Origin: Amphibacillus cookii
GTDB lineage: Bacteria; Bacillota; Bacilli; Bacillales; Amphibacillaceae
Assembly: GCF_016908375.1 (NCBI RefSeq)
Contig: NZ_JAFBDS010000001.1
Span: 186,001 to 250,000, forward strand
Reading direction: 5' to 3'
Length of the DNA stretch: 64,000 nt
Both the position numbers and the translations under genes were made by a program. Under the pieces are notes generated by a model that saw nothing but the letters and a program-made list of their open reading frames with translations, was not told the origin of the DNA and did no database searches. Shown in pieces: positions 27,759 to 36,590 of the stretch (position 1 is its first letter; every line of letters starts with the position of its first letter).

Positions 27759-28556
27759 TTACAGATTGATCTCAACGACAACTCCGAAATGGTCAGATAT
27801 AATCGGTTTGTTAATGCCGTTAAATATAGTTTGCGATTGAGAAACATCTAATTTTTGGTTAGTAAAGATATAATCAATCCGTTTGTCTGTATGATTTTGG
27901 CTCCAGCCAGCTATTGCACCTGGTACAGTTATGCCCTGATCTTTTTTATTCGCTAATAGGAAGGTGTCAAACCACCCCTGCTTTTTAATCATGCTGTAAC
28001 CTTGATTTGTTTTGCTCGCTTCACTATTAAAATCACCGAGTAAAAAGGTTAGCCGTTCAGAGGTAGTAGATGTCAGTAACTGTTTAATTTGAAGTCTTGA
28101 TGGCTCCTCTGTATCTTCCCAAAAACCTAAGTGACATGAATAAACATCAATCACTATCTCGTGGTATGATAGAGTTAATTTTAGTGCCATCCGTCTCTTC
28201 CAAGAGTCTGAATTTACTTGTTTTGTTAAGGTGATCATCTCTTGATTGATAACTGGATGCTTTGATAGGATTGCTACCCCTTCTTCAAAAATATCATAAC
28301 CAATGTGGGCAAAGGCCCAATAAAATTGATAATCATGACACCCTAATGCTCTTAGTTCATTGAGTAGCAAGTAACCATAATTATCTTGATGGATCGTCGA
28401 GTTTTCTCCTAAAGGCGTTGAGTGGATCAATTGACTTACCTCTTGAAGAGCGATGACATCGTATTGCTGTTCTGCTATAACATTAGCGAATGTTACTATT
28501 TTTTGTTGTTGATTATCCTCTTGCCAACTGTGGGCATTTAATGTCAATAGCTTCAC
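27759..28556 (-). CDS. Endonuclease/exonuclease/phosphatase (EEP) family hydrolase
   Basis: Metal-dependent phosphoesterase fold (265 aa). Catalytic motifs: LNAHSW (Asn), IALQEVSQ (Glu metal ligand), SCHLGFWED, LLGDFNSE (Asp/Asn), KRIDYIF and the final SDHFGVVVE (Asp-His). There is no signal peptide. The GTG start is only 3 bp after the PTS gene stop, so it is co-transcribed with it. That pairing suggests a role in sugar-phosphate metabolism rather than DNA repair, though the reaction is unproven. Confidence 0.85.
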   Translation of the reverse strand: MKLLTLNAHSWQEDNQQQKIVTFANVIAEQQYDVIALQEVSQLIHSTPLGENSTIHQDNYGYLLLNELRALGCHDYQFYWAFAHIGYDIFEEGVAILSKHPVINQEMITLTKQVNSDSWKRRMALKLTLSYHEIVIDVYSCHLGFWEDTEEPSRLQIKQLLTSTTSERLTFLLGDFNSEASKTNQGYSMIKKQGWFDTFLLANKKDQGITVPGAIAGWSQNHTDKRIDYIFTNQKLDVSQSQTIFNGINKPIISDHFGVVVEINL

Positions 28557-28559
28557 GAC

Positions 28560-30209
28560 TTAATCACCAAGGTAGTCCTGAACTGCTGATTTTAGGATGT
28601 CTGCTTTCGGGCCGTAGATAACTTGCACCCCTTTATCTTTAAGCACGAGACCTAATGCACCATTTCGTTTCCATGCTTTTTCATCGGCAACATGCTCTCG
28701 ATCTTTAACCGTTACGCGCAGCCTGGTCATACAAGCATCTACATCAACAATGTTAGTTTCGCCACCTAACAACGTTACAATTTCAGCAGCTGTACTATGA
28801 TCTCTGTCAGCTTTATTAGATGTTTCGGTTTGCTTATCATTGCTTTCTTCATCGGTGTAGTTGCCAGCTCTACCGGGTGTAGGAATATTAAATTTCTTAA
28901 TCATATAATTAAAAATAAAGTAGGTTAAGAAGAAAAATGCAACATTCACTAAAAGGAAGTTAACTAAATCAAGTATTAAACCAGCGTTTATCGTCATGGG
29001 CAAGCGTGTTAATAATTCAATATTACCAAAGGTGTGAATGCGTAAATTAATAATATCAGCCATAGCAAAAGCTAGACCAGCAATCACAGCATATACCCCA
29101 TATAATAGTGGAGCTGCAAACATAAACATGAATTCAATCGGTTCTGTTACACCTGTTAAGAATACAGCTAATCCTGCTGATAAGAACATGGATTTATATT
29201 TCGTTCTTTTGGCTGGGTCAACATTTTTATACATAGCAAGTGCAGCCGCCATTAATGTGGAAGAGCTTAAAATCATTTGCCCCACTTTAAAGCGGGCAGG
29301 GGTTACTTCATTTAATAACGTTTCATATCCGGCTGTATCGCCAGCCGCTCTTAAATTATTTAAGTCGGATACCCAAGCAAGCCATAACGGATCTTGCCCT
29401 GCTACGACAGAACCAGCATTACCTCCCGTTAGAATGGTATAGATGCCGCCTAGTTCTGTGTAGTTAATAGGTACGGTTAGCATATGATGCAAACCGAATG
29501 GTAGCAACAATCGCTCGAGCGTACCAAATACAAACGGTGCAACAATTGGTGCACTATCGCGTGAGCCGGCGATCCATTGACCGAAATTATTAAGAAGACC
29601 CTGAATAAATGGCCAAACGAGTGCTAATCCAAATGCTACTAATACGGACCAAAAAATCACCACAAATGGAACAAAGCGCTTTCCATTAAAGAATGCTAAT
29701 GCTTGTGGTAACTTATTAAAGTTATAATACTTATTAAATACAAGTGCGCCAATAAATCCTGAAATAATACCAACAAACACACCCATATTTAATGCAGGCG
29801 CTTCCAAAATGAGTGTAAAGTAATCGGATACAATAAGTTCGTGACCAAGCAAAGAATTGATGGTAGCCTCCGCATCATTAACCATGTCAGCATTAACACC
29901 GAAGATTGCACCAGTTATTCGATTAATTAAAATAAATGAAAGTAGAGCGGCAAATGCCCCTCCGGCACGTTCTTTTGCCCATGATCCACCAATCGCAACA
30001 GCGAATAAGATGTGCAAGTTACCAATAATTGCCCAACCCATTTCTTCCATGACATGGCCGATCGTTAAAATAAATGAAACATCCCCTCCAGACATAGAAA
30101 CGACTTTACCTAATGAGATCATAATACCAGCAGCTGGCATGACCGCAACGACAACAAGCAACACCTTACCAAGCTTTTGCCAAAAGTCAAAAGAACCAAA
30201 TTTTTTCAT
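28560..30209 (-). CDS. PTS glucose/maltose-family transporter, fused IIC-IIB
   Basis: Sugar phosphotransferase permease (549 aa). The IIC domain (about 1-440) has ten or so hydrophobic spans and the family block GLHHMLTVPINYTELGG, plus FLTGVTEPIEFMFMF. The IIB domain (about 470-549) has the phospho-accepting Cys in VDACMTRLRV and the typical NGALGLVLKDKGVQVIYGPKAD. No IIA domain is fused, so a general glucose-type IIA is needed from elsewhere. The RBS GTTAGGAG is upstream, and the promoter is overlapped by a cre-like site. The sugar is not deducible. Confidence 0.9.
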   Translation of the reverse strand: MKKFGSFDFWQKLGKVLLVVVAVMPAAGIMISLGKVVSMSGGDVSFILTIGHVMEEMGWAIIGNLHILFAVAIGGSWAKERAGGAFAALLSFILINRITGAIFGVNADMVNDAEATINSLLGHELIVSDYFTLILEAPALNMGVFVGIISGFIGALVFNKYYNFNKLPQALAFFNGKRFVPFVVIFWSVLVAFGLALVWPFIQGLLNNFGQWIAGSRDSAPIVAPFVFGTLERLLLPFGLHHMLTVPINYTELGGIYTILTGGNAGSVVAGQDPLWLAWVSDLNNLRAAGDTAGYETLLNEVTPARFKVGQMILSSSTLMAAALAMYKNVDPAKRTKYKSMFLSAGLAVFLTGVTEPIEFMFMFAAPLLYGVYAVIAGLAFAMADIINLRIHTFGNIELLTRLPMTINAGLILDLVNFLLVNVAFFFLTYFIFNYMIKKFNIPTPGRAGNYTDEESNDKQTETSNKADRDHSTAAEIVTLLGGETNIVDVDACMTRLRVTVKDREHVADEKAWKRNGALGLVLKDKGVQVIYGPKADILKSAVQDYLGD

Positions 30210-30267
30210 GTTAAAACTCCTAACTTTAAATAATTTGTGCTAACGATTGCGCATGAAATACACAAGT

Positions 30268-30296
30268 ATTATAATCTATAAATCAAACGTTTTCAA
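30268..30296 (-). promoter_or_regulatory. SigA promoter with overlapping cre-like site for the PTS IIBC/EEP operon
   Basis: On the minus strand TTGAAA, 17 nt, TATAAT. The block at 30281-30296 (AATCAAACGTTTTCAA on the plus strand) matches cre with two mismatches and covers the -35, the same geometry as at the GH43 promoter. Confidence 0.6.
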
Positions 30297-30534
30297 TGTA
30301 TTTTTTTGTAGTTTTAAATAATTGTTTTGTCAGAATCGGATAAAAAAAGAAATCGATTGCTCTATGACGTATTATTTAGCATGTAGTAGCAAATCACATT
30401 ATATAATGAAGTGAATGATGTCGTGCCTCAAGAGGAGCAGGTGTACTTTATTTAAAGTAATCACATATCTGGCGTCCCATTCATCGATTTCGTTTAAAAT
30501 AATTGTTATACTAATTAGTGAGAGGAGTTATAGA

Positions 30535-31227
30535 ATGGAAAGTTTGAAAGAGACGTTCTTTGAAGTTCTAGGTTCAATACTACCACTTACTATCATTATT
30601 ACACTTCTACAGTTTACGCTTATTTCATTGCCGATCGAAATCTTTTGGCGCTTTATTGCGGGTGCTATATTAGTGAGTATAGGTATTTTTTTGTTTTTAC
30701 TCGGTGTTCAAGTCGGCTTATCACCAGTAGGTGAAATGATTGGTTCTTCATTATCCAAAACACAGAAGTTGAGTCTTATTTTATTGTTTGGTTTTTTACT
30801 AGGGTTTGCTGTAACATTGGCAGAACCAGGTGTACAAGTACTTAGTAATCAAGTTGATTTTGTTTCTGGTGGTGAGGTGCCAGCCATCGCACTTGTTGGT
30901 GCTGTTGCAATAGGTGTTGGGGTGTTTGTCTCGCTTGCCCTTGCTAGAATTATTTTTAACATAGCTTTAATTAAGTTATTGGCTATTGGCTATGGTTTAA
31001 TCTTTATATTAGCTTTGTTCACCCCAACGACTTTTGTTCCCATTTCGCTTGATGCAGGAGGGGCGACAACGGGACCGATGGCTGTTCCATTTATTCTCGC
31101 GTTAGGTGTAGGTGTATCATCTGTATTACGTAGCCGTGCTCGGACTGGAGACGGCTTTGGTCTGATTGCACTTGCATCCATTGGGCCTGTTATTTCAGTG
31201 CTACTTTTAGGGGTGGTGTATGGATGA
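30535..31227 (+). CDS. DUF1538-family membrane protein, first copy
   Basis: Integral membrane protein (230 aa) with about seven hydrophobic segments. Family blocks: GLSPVGEMIGSSLSK, LLGFAVTLAEPGVQVLSNQVD, VSGGEVPAIALVGAVAIGVGVFV, and SLDAGGATTGPMAVPFILALGVG. The start is the ATG after AGAGGAG; a longer frame begins at 30415 without RBS. It overlaps the next DUF1538 gene by 4 bp (ATGA). Such proteins often have both halves in one chain; here they are two genes, probably a heterodimer. The transport substrate is unknown. Confidence 0.85.
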   Translation: MESLKETFFEVLGSILPLTIIITLLQFTLISLPIEIFWRFIAGAILVSIGIFLFLLGVQVGLSPVGEMIGSSLSKTQKLSLILLFGFLLGFAVTLAEPGVQVLSNQVDFVSGGEVPAIALVGAVAIGVGVFVSLALARIIFNIALIKLLAIGYGLIFILALFTPTTFVPISLDAGGATTGPMAVPFILALGVGVSSVLRSRARTGDGFGLIALASIGPVISVLLLGVVYG

Positions 31228-31946
31228 GTAATGAGATATGGGGTGGTTTTACATCTGTTTTATTTGATGTCGCCTTAGCCTTAATACCACTTTTGCTATT
31301 CTTTTGTATATTCCAGTTGTTTTTCTTAAAGTTAAAAACAAGAAAAGTGATCGATACATTAGTCGGCTTTGCTTTAACTTATCTCGGCTTATCGTTGTTT
31401 TTACAAGGGGTCAATATTGGTTTCTTACCGGTTGGTGAGATGATGGGTGAGCAAATGGGACAGTTGGAGCAGACCTGGTTACTTGTTCCGATCGGATTTG
31501 TACTTGGTTTTTTTGCTGCTTATGCAGAGCCGGCGGTAACGGTATTAATCCATCAAGTTGATAAAGTCTCAGGGGGATACATACCAAAGCAACTCTTATT
31601 ATACACGATCTCAATTGGGGTAGGTCTATCGATTGCTTTATCGATGGTTAAAGTATTAGTGGGTTTTTCGATTTGGTATTATGTCTTACCGGGATATTTA
31701 TTGGTTTTTATTTTGACTAGAGGTTCGAGCAAATTATTTACTGCGATTGCTTTTGATTCTGGTGGGATTGTGACAGGACCGATGATTGCTACCTTTATGT
31801 TAGCGATGTTTGTTGGCATCGCTTCTGTAACAGAAGGACGCGATCCCTTGATTGATGGCTTTGGTATGATCGCATTAGTTGCGCTCGCGCCAATATTATC
31901 TGTATTGATACTTGGTAAGTTGTTTCAGCAGACGGGAGGTCGATAA
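31224..31946 (+). CDS. DUF1538-family membrane protein, second copy
   Basis: 240 aa with about seven spans and the same motif order as its partner: GFLPVGEMMGEQM, LGFFAAYAEPAVTVLIHQVDKVSGGYIP, AFDSGGIVTGPMIATFMLAMFVG, GFGMIALVALAPILSVLILG. The conserved S/A-G-G-x-x-T-G-P-M loop in both copies is a likely pore or binding element (inference). It is translationally coupled to both neighbours, with the next start 3 bp after its stop. Confidence 0.85.
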   Translation: MSNEIWGGFTSVLFDVALALIPLLLFFCIFQLFFLKLKTRKVIDTLVGFALTYLGLSLFLQGVNIGFLPVGEMMGEQMGQLEQTWLLVPIGFVLGFFAAYAEPAVTVLIHQVDKVSGGYIPKQLLLYTISIGVGLSIALSMVKVLVGFSIWYYVLPGYLLVFILTRGSSKLFTAIAFDSGGIVTGPMIATFMLAMFVGIASVTEGRDPLIDGFGMIALVALAPILSVLILGKLFQQTGGR

Positions 31947-31948
31947 GA

Positions 31949-32668
31949 TTGTTTGAAAGAATTCAGGATCATAAGTTAATTGTGACGATTGTAAAGAAAG
32001 AAGAAGCAAAAAAAGTTGTTCATGCCTCGCGATTGGCCGGTGCTCAAGGTGGAACGATCGTACAAGGAACGGGTTTACGTCTTAAAGAACGAAAACGTTT
32101 TTTAGGTATCCCTGTAAACCGAGAACGTGAAGTGATTTTTACGCTTGTATCAGAAATGATATATGTAGATGTATTGACCGCTATTGAATCAACGGCTAAG
32201 TTGGACAAGAAGACACCAGGGATTGCAATCGTTATTGATATAAAGAAAGTGTTAGGTATTTCGCATCTATTAGGTGATCAAATTGTCGATTGTAGTCGAG
32301 AGGAGGATATCAACGATATGAATGAACGAGAGATAGGGCATGACCTTATTGTAACCATCGTTAATAATGGCGATTCAGAAGAAGTTGTTGATGCTACAAA
32401 ACGTGCGGGGGCAGATGGTGGCACGATTATCCATGGGCGTGGTACGGGTATCCACGAAAAGGCAAAATTGTTTAACATTATGATAGAACCTGAGAAAGAG
32501 TTAGTACTGACTTTAATTGATCGAAAAAAGACAGCAGAAGTCTTACGCATCATCAATGAAGATGTCGGTTTAAAACAACCTGGTAAGGGGATTGCTTTTG
32601 TATTAGAGGTGGAGAAAACGATTGGTATAAATCATTTATTTAATGAATCATTCACTGAGCGTGAATAG
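31949..32668 (+). CDS. Tandem P-II-like regulatory protein
   Basis: 239 aa made of two homologous PII folds (about 1-112 and 115-239). The first has LIVTIVKKEEAKKVVHASRLAGAQGGTIVQG; the second has LIVTIVNNGDSEEVVDATKRAGADGGTIIHG. Each ends with GIAI/GIAF-hydrophobic strand-[DE]-[IV]-x-K-x-[LI]-GI-x-HLL/F. The PII T-loop uridylylation Tyr context is absent, so control is probably by ligand binding. The TTG start follows GGGAGGT. Coupling to two DUF1538 genes suggests it gates that transporter, as PII proteins do for AmtB or bicarbonate transporters. Confidence 0.82.
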   Translation: MFERIQDHKLIVTIVKKEEAKKVVHASRLAGAQGGTIVQGTGLRLKERKRFLGIPVNREREVIFTLVSEMIYVDVLTAIESTAKLDKKTPGIAIVIDIKKVLGISHLLGDQIVDCSREEDINDMNEREIGHDLIVTIVNNGDSEEVVDATKRAGADGGTIIHGRGTGIHEKAKLFNIMIEPEKELVLTLIDRKKTAEVLRIINEDVGLKQPGKGIAFVLEVEKTIGINHLFNESFTERE

Positions 32669-32687
32669 TTAAGTTTTATAAAAATTT

Positions 32688-32724
32688 CATATGGTGCGCA
32701 TTCTATTAATTAGAAGGCCATATG
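32688..32724. terminator. Hairpin after the DUF1538/PII operon
   Basis: CATATGG / CCATATG with inner TTCT / AGAA pairing. There is no T tract, so termination efficiency is doubtful. Confidence 0.4.
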
Positions 32725-32765
32725 GAGTGGGGAGAGTGAATGACCGAAGCACTAGGGAACACAAA

Positions 32766-32850
32766 TCAGTTGAAGGTCCACTTTATTAGCTGATGGCACG
32801 TAATAACCGTGAACTGTTTTTTCTTAATGGTCTGTTATCTGTAATGTGTA
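32766..32850. repeat. Degenerate R1 fragments
   Basis: CAGTTGAAGGTCCACTTTATT resembles the R1 tail, and GGTCTGTTATCTGTAATG, read on the minus strand, resembles the R1 head. They are in conflicting orientation, so this is decayed or composite debris. Confidence 0.3.
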
Positions 32851-32909
32851 AAGGTCAAATGATTCATTAATTCTAGAATCGATTAATAAGTTAAAGGAAT
32901 GATATATGT

Positions 32910-32915
32910 TATACT
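32910..32915 (+). promoter_or_regulatory. Extended -10 promoter for the helicase gene
   Basis: TATACT preceded by TGT (TGn extension), 35 bp before the start codon. Confidence 0.4.
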
Positions 32916-32949
32916 GTCTTAGCAATATTTACAATAAAGGAGAACACTT

Positions 32950-34089
32950 ATGCAAATCGATAACTTCCAAACTTTTATTAAGCAAGCGTGGCAGAACCAA
33001 GATTATCAAACCATGACGCCGATTCAGGAAAGCGTGATGCCATTATTATTAGCTGATCATCATGTGATTGCTTCTTCCCCGACTGGGAGTGGTAAAACAT
33101 TGGCTTACTTATTGCCGATGTTAGAAAAAATAGATCCCGAACAAAAACAAATGCAAGTACTTATCCTTGCCTCTTCACATGAATTGGTCATGCAAATTTA
33201 TCACGTTGTGCAAACTTTTACTCTAGATAGTCGTATCAATACCCTGGCTTTAATTGGTGGTGCCAATATCAAACGTCAAATTGAAAAGTTAAAAAAGAAG
33301 CCTCAACTCGTTGTTGGAACACCTGGACGTATTTTAGAGCTTGTTCAGCAAAAAAAATTGAAGATGCATCAAGTTAAAGCCATTATCTTAGACGAAGCAG
33401 ATCAATTCATGACTGCTGAACATGAAAACACGATTGAAATGATTATCAAATCTGCTCCCAAATCATCACAGCGCGCTGTATTTTCTGCGACAATATCTGA
33501 TGTGTTTATCGATAGGATTAGCAAGTATGTCGATCAGCCAAAGATTGTTCATATAAATCGAGAAGATGCAGGTACACCTAAAGTCACTCACCAGTATCTT
33601 ATTTGTGAAGCGAGAGAAAAGGTCGACATATTGAGAAAGTTAATTAGAAATGAATCGATCAAGCCGCTTGTATTCTTTAAAGATATTAGCGCTTTAAACG
33701 TTTTTTCTGAAAAATTAACACATCACCGTTTAAAAGTTGCTTCATTACATGGTGAGGTGACTAAACAGTTGCGTGAAAAAGCGATTCGAGTATTTAATCA
33801 AGGCGAGTTAGATGTGCTGCTGGCAACAGATGTGGCGGCGCGCGGATTGGATATAAAACATTTACATACGGTTATTCAATTAGATGTACCACGAGAGGTT
33901 GACCAATATGTGCATCGAGCAGGTCGAACGGGTCGACTGGGATCAGAAGGTGGAGAAGTTTTATCGATTGTAACCGCGAATGAGTTAAAGCAACTGAAGA
34001 AGTTGACTAATCAGTTGGATTTAGTGTTAAATCGTGCGCAATTGATTGAGGGCCAACGTGTGATGGTCGATGGGATGTCAGACGAATGA
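32950..34089 (+). CDS. yfmL: DEAD-box ATP-dependent RNA helicase, YfmL-like
   Basis: RNA unwinding enzyme (379 aa). Q motif MTPIQESVMP, motif I SSPTGSGKT, Ia and GG, Ib TPGR, motif II LDEADQF, motif III SAT, then RecA-like domain 2 with ATDVAARGLDIK and HRAGRTGR. The short length, with no C-terminal RNA-binding extension, fits YfmL (about 376 aa in Bacillus subtilis) rather than CshA or DbpA. RBS AAAGGAG. Roles in ribosome maturation or cold growth are from the family. Confidence 0.88.
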   Translation: MQIDNFQTFIKQAWQNQDYQTMTPIQESVMPLLLADHHVIASSPTGSGKTLAYLLPMLEKIDPEQKQMQVLILASSHELVMQIYHVVQTFTLDSRINTLALIGGANIKRQIEKLKKKPQLVVGTPGRILELVQQKKLKMHQVKAIILDEADQFMTAEHENTIEMIIKSAPKSSQRAVFSATISDVFIDRISKYVDQPKIVHINREDAGTPKVTHQYLICEAREKVDILRKLIRNESIKPLVFFKDISALNVFSEKLTHHRLKVASLHGEVTKQLREKAIRVFNQGELDVLLATDVAARGLDIKHLHTVIQLDVPREVDQYVHRAGRTGRLGSEGGEVLSIVTANELKQLKKLTNQLDLVLNRAQLIEGQRVMVDGMSDE

Positions 34090-34151
34090 CAATGACGGGA
34101 GCGTGATACAGCTTTTTCTTTAGGATGGAAATGCCTGAAAACGGCCTTTAC

Positions 34152-34170
34152 ATTTATCACAGATACCGTC
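34152..34170 (+). repeat. R1 head fragment
   Basis: Only the first ~18 bases (TTTATCACAGATACCGTCG) of R1 remain, immediately before the rod-like hairpin at 34183. Confidence 0.45.
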
Positions 34171-34182
34171 GTGCTTATAAAG

Positions 34183-34270
34183 AAAACATGGCTATTCATA
34201 AGTAGTTTCCCAACATACTAATCTTAGTATCTTGGAGATCACTACATTAATTGAATTTAGCCATGTTTTT
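34183..34270. ncRNA. Rod-like structured element between convergent genes (candidate RNA or long terminator)
   Basis: Four nested complementary blocks fold the whole 88 nt. AAAACATGGCTA/TAGCCATGTTTT is the outer stem (12 bp). GTAGT/ACTAC, CCAA/TTGG and ATACTAA/TTAGTAT follow inward, with small internal loops between them. A run of T follows on the plus strand. It lies between the helicase and hemolysin-III genes and could act as a bidirectional terminator, but it is far longer and better nested than usual. Confidence 0.5.
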
Positions 34271-34288
34271 TAATGTATGTCTTCTATA

Positions 34289-34939
34289 TTAGACTTCGAC
34301 TGGGAGTACGTGGAGTAACACCGCAAAAAAATGCGTAATCGTTCCGGCTAATACAAATAGATGCCATACCATATGGTGAAACTTGAATCCACGCCATACA
34401 TAAAAAATGGCACCAAACGTATAGAAAATACCGCCTAGGACGAGTAATGTCACCCCTGTCGCCGAGAAGTTCATAACTAATGAGGGCCAACTAATAATAA
34501 TTAGCCATCCCATTAAAACGTAAAGGATCGTTGACACGAGCACAAAACGTCTAACAAAGAATACTTTAAAGACCGTACCGCCAATCGCTAGCGCCCATAC
34601 CACACCGAACAGCGTCCACCCCATGGTGCCACGAACAACGATTAACATAAAAGGGGTGTAAGACCCAGCGATAAAGAAATAGATTGACGAATGATCCAAA
34701 ATTTCAAAAAACGACTTAGCTCGCCCTTCTGGGAAGCTGTGTAATAAGGTCGACGATGTATATAAAAAAACCATGGTTACCCCAAAGATGGTAAAACTAA
34801 CAATATGCCAAACTGAACCTTCTAATGAAGAATAGATAATTAACAGTACAAGTCCAGTGATGCTTAATAAGGCTCCAATCCCATGCGTAATTGCATTAGC
34901 AACTTCTTCTCCTAATGTGAAGCGGTGCGTTTTTCCCAT
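34289..34939 (-). CDS. Hemolysin III / YqfA family membrane protein
   Basis: 216-aa seven-span membrane protein of the PAQR/HlyIII superfamily. The conserved motifs are EEVANAITHGIGALLSITG, YTSSTLLHSFPEG, LDHSSIYFFIAGSYTPFML and the C-terminal HHMVWHLFVLAGTITHFFAV. The His/Asp/Ser residues of these blocks form the zinc site in PAQR proteins. The start is the ATG 8 nt after AGAGG, giving the family length; upstream starts add 15-17 non-family residues. The hemolysin name is historical and the physiological role is uncertain. Confidence 0.88.
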   Translation of the reverse strand: MGKTHRFTLGEEVANAITHGIGALLSITGLVLLIIYSSLEGSVWHIVSFTIFGVTMVFLYTSSTLLHSFPEGRAKSFFEILDHSSIYFFIAGSYTPFMLIVVRGTMGWTLFGVVWALAIGGTVFKVFFVRRFVLVSTILYVLMGWLIIISWPSLVMNFSATGVTLLVLGGIFYTFGAIFYVWRGFKFHHMVWHLFVLAGTITHFFAVLLHVLPVEV

Positions 34940-35074
34940 TATCATAACCTCTTTCGTTCGTTTATCGGTATCTCCTTTAAAGGAGGTCACTTTATTATGT
35001 TATTATGAAGAGTCTGATATAAGAATGCAAGCTTTTCAAAGTGTAAATTTGGTGTAAATTTTATATATAAGCAC

Positions 35075-35103
35075 TTGATTATATAATTAGATCATTATAT
35101 GAT
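35075..35103 (+). promoter_or_regulatory. Promoter and ArsR-type operator of arsR-acr3
   Basis: TTGATT (35075-35080), 17 nt, TATGAT (35098-35103). The spacer holds an AT-rich dyad (ATTATATAAT - TAGATC - ATTATATGAT) typical in placement for an ArsR/SmtB operator, so the repressor would exclude polymerase until arsenite binds. Confidence 0.6.
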
Positions 35104-35135
35104 TATACGAGAGTCAAATAGCAGGAGGCTATATT

Positions 35136-35483
35136 ATGGAAAAAATTGCAATGAACATTGAGGAAACAGCAATCATTCTGAAATTACTTAGTGATAAAAC
35201 CCGACTAACGATGCTGAAATTATTAGAAACCAATGCATGTTGCGTTTGTGAATTTGTTGATATTTTTCAAATGAGTCAACCTGCAATTAGTCAGCATTTA
35301 AGAAAGCTTCGTGATGCTGGAATTGTTCGAGAAGAAAGAAAGGGACAATGGATCTTCTATGCGCTTAATAATGATCATTTTGCTAATCAACTCATTATGC
35401 TTATCCTAGCAGAAATGGAAACTCAAGATGATAAAATTCAGCAATTGATTGAATCAGGCAAGCGTATTAACTGTGACCAATAA
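35136..35483 (+). CDS. arsR: ArsR/SmtB-family metalloregulator
   Basis: Winged-helix repressor (115 aa). KLLSDKTRLTMLKLLE is followed by the metal-sensing helix NACCVCEFVD, whose Cys-x-Cys motif with an adjacent Cys is the As(III)-binding alpha-3 type site. The recognition helix region is SQPAISQHLRKLRDAGIV and the wing EERKGQWIFYAL. RBS CAGGAGG. First gene of a two-gene unit with acr3, presumably autoregulated through the dyad upstream. Confidence 0.9.
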   Translation: MEKIAMNIEETAIILKLLSDKTRLTMLKLLETNACCVCEFVDIFQMSQPAISQHLRKLRDAGIVREERKGQWIFYALNNDHFANQLIMLILAEMETQDDKIQQLIESGKRINCDQ

Positions 35484-35504
35484 ACAGAAAAGGAGCGATT
35501 TTTA

Positions 35505-36551
35505 ATGAGTGAAAAAAAGCTTTCGGGCATTAGTTTTTTTGAACGGTATTTAACCGTGTGGGTATTACTATGTATGGTGGGAGGTGTGCTTATTGCGCGC
35601 TTCATACCAGCGATTCCGGACTTTCTTAGTCAGTATGAATATGCAGAAATCTCAATCCCAATTGCAATTTTAATATGGGTTATGATCTATCCGATGATGA
35701 TGAAAGTTGATTTTAAGAGTGTGAAAAATGTTAGTCGCGATCGCAAAGGTTTATATGTGACTTGGGTGGTCAATTGGCTAATTAAACCGTTTACGATGTA
35801 TGGTATTTCGGCATTTTTCTTTTATGTTGTCTTTAGCCCATTTATTTCAGATCAATTAGCCCAAGACTATTTGGCTGGTGCGGTTATTCTAGGTGCAGCA
35901 CCTTGTACGGCAATGGTATTTGTTTGGAGTCATTTAACTCGTGGAAATCCAGCTTATACGGTTGTTCAAGTGGCAACCAATGATTTGATTGTCTTATTTG
36001 CCTACACGCCAATTGTTGCCTTATTACTTGGTGTAACTGGTGTTTCTGTGCCGTGGGATACATTAATCTTATCGATTGTCTTGTTTGTTGTTATTCCGTT
36101 GGTAGCAGGTCTGGCAACACGAGTAATGATGGTTAATAAAAAAGGTATTGATTACTTTGAACAACAATTTTTACCTAAGTTTAATCAGACGACGACGATC
36201 GGTTTGCTTTTGACATTACTAATCATCTTCTCATTCCAAGGTGAGACGATCCTAGCAAACACAGCCCATATTGGCTTAATCGCCGTACCTTTAATTATTC
36301 AAACGTTTTTGATCTTCTTTATTGCTTATTATGCATCAAAGAAATTAAAATTGACACACGATATAGCCGCACCTGCTGGGATGATTGGTGCGTCGAACTT
36401 TTTTGAATTATCTGTAGCTGTTGCTATTGCGCTATTTGGGGTGACGTCTCCAGTAGCATTAGCCGTAACGGTTGGTATCATTGTCGAAGTTCCCGTTATG
36501 CTCTTACTTGTTAAAATAGCTAATCATACGAGACATTGGTTTGACGACTAA
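35505..36551 (+). CDS. acr3: Arsenite efflux transporter, Acr3 family
   Basis: 348-aa, ten-span membrane carrier of the BART superfamily that exports arsenite. Conserved blocks: IPIAILIWVMIYPMMMKVDF, NWLIKPFTM, the transport Cys in GAAPCTAMVFVWS, VATNDLIVLFAY, and FFELSVAVAIALFG. RBS AAAGGAGCG, 21 bp after arsR. No arsenate reductase follows, so arsenate handling would need a gene elsewhere. Confidence 0.93.
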   Translation: MSEKKLSGISFFERYLTVWVLLCMVGGVLIARFIPAIPDFLSQYEYAEISIPIAILIWVMIYPMMMKVDFKSVKNVSRDRKGLYVTWVVNWLIKPFTMYGISAFFFYVVFSPFISDQLAQDYLAGAVILGAAPCTAMVFVWSHLTRGNPAYTVVQVATNDLIVLFAYTPIVALLLGVTGVSVPWDTLILSIVLFVVIPLVAGLATRVMMVNKKGIDYFEQQFLPKFNQTTTIGLLLTLLIIFSFQGETILANTAHIGLIAVPLIIQTFLIFFIAYYASKKLKLTHDIAAPAGMIGASNFFELSVAVAIALFGVTSPVALAVTVGIIVEVPVMLLLVKIANHTRHWFDD

Positions 36552-36590
36552 GCGTGCGAAGTTGAACCTATGAAAACGAGATAAAATGGC

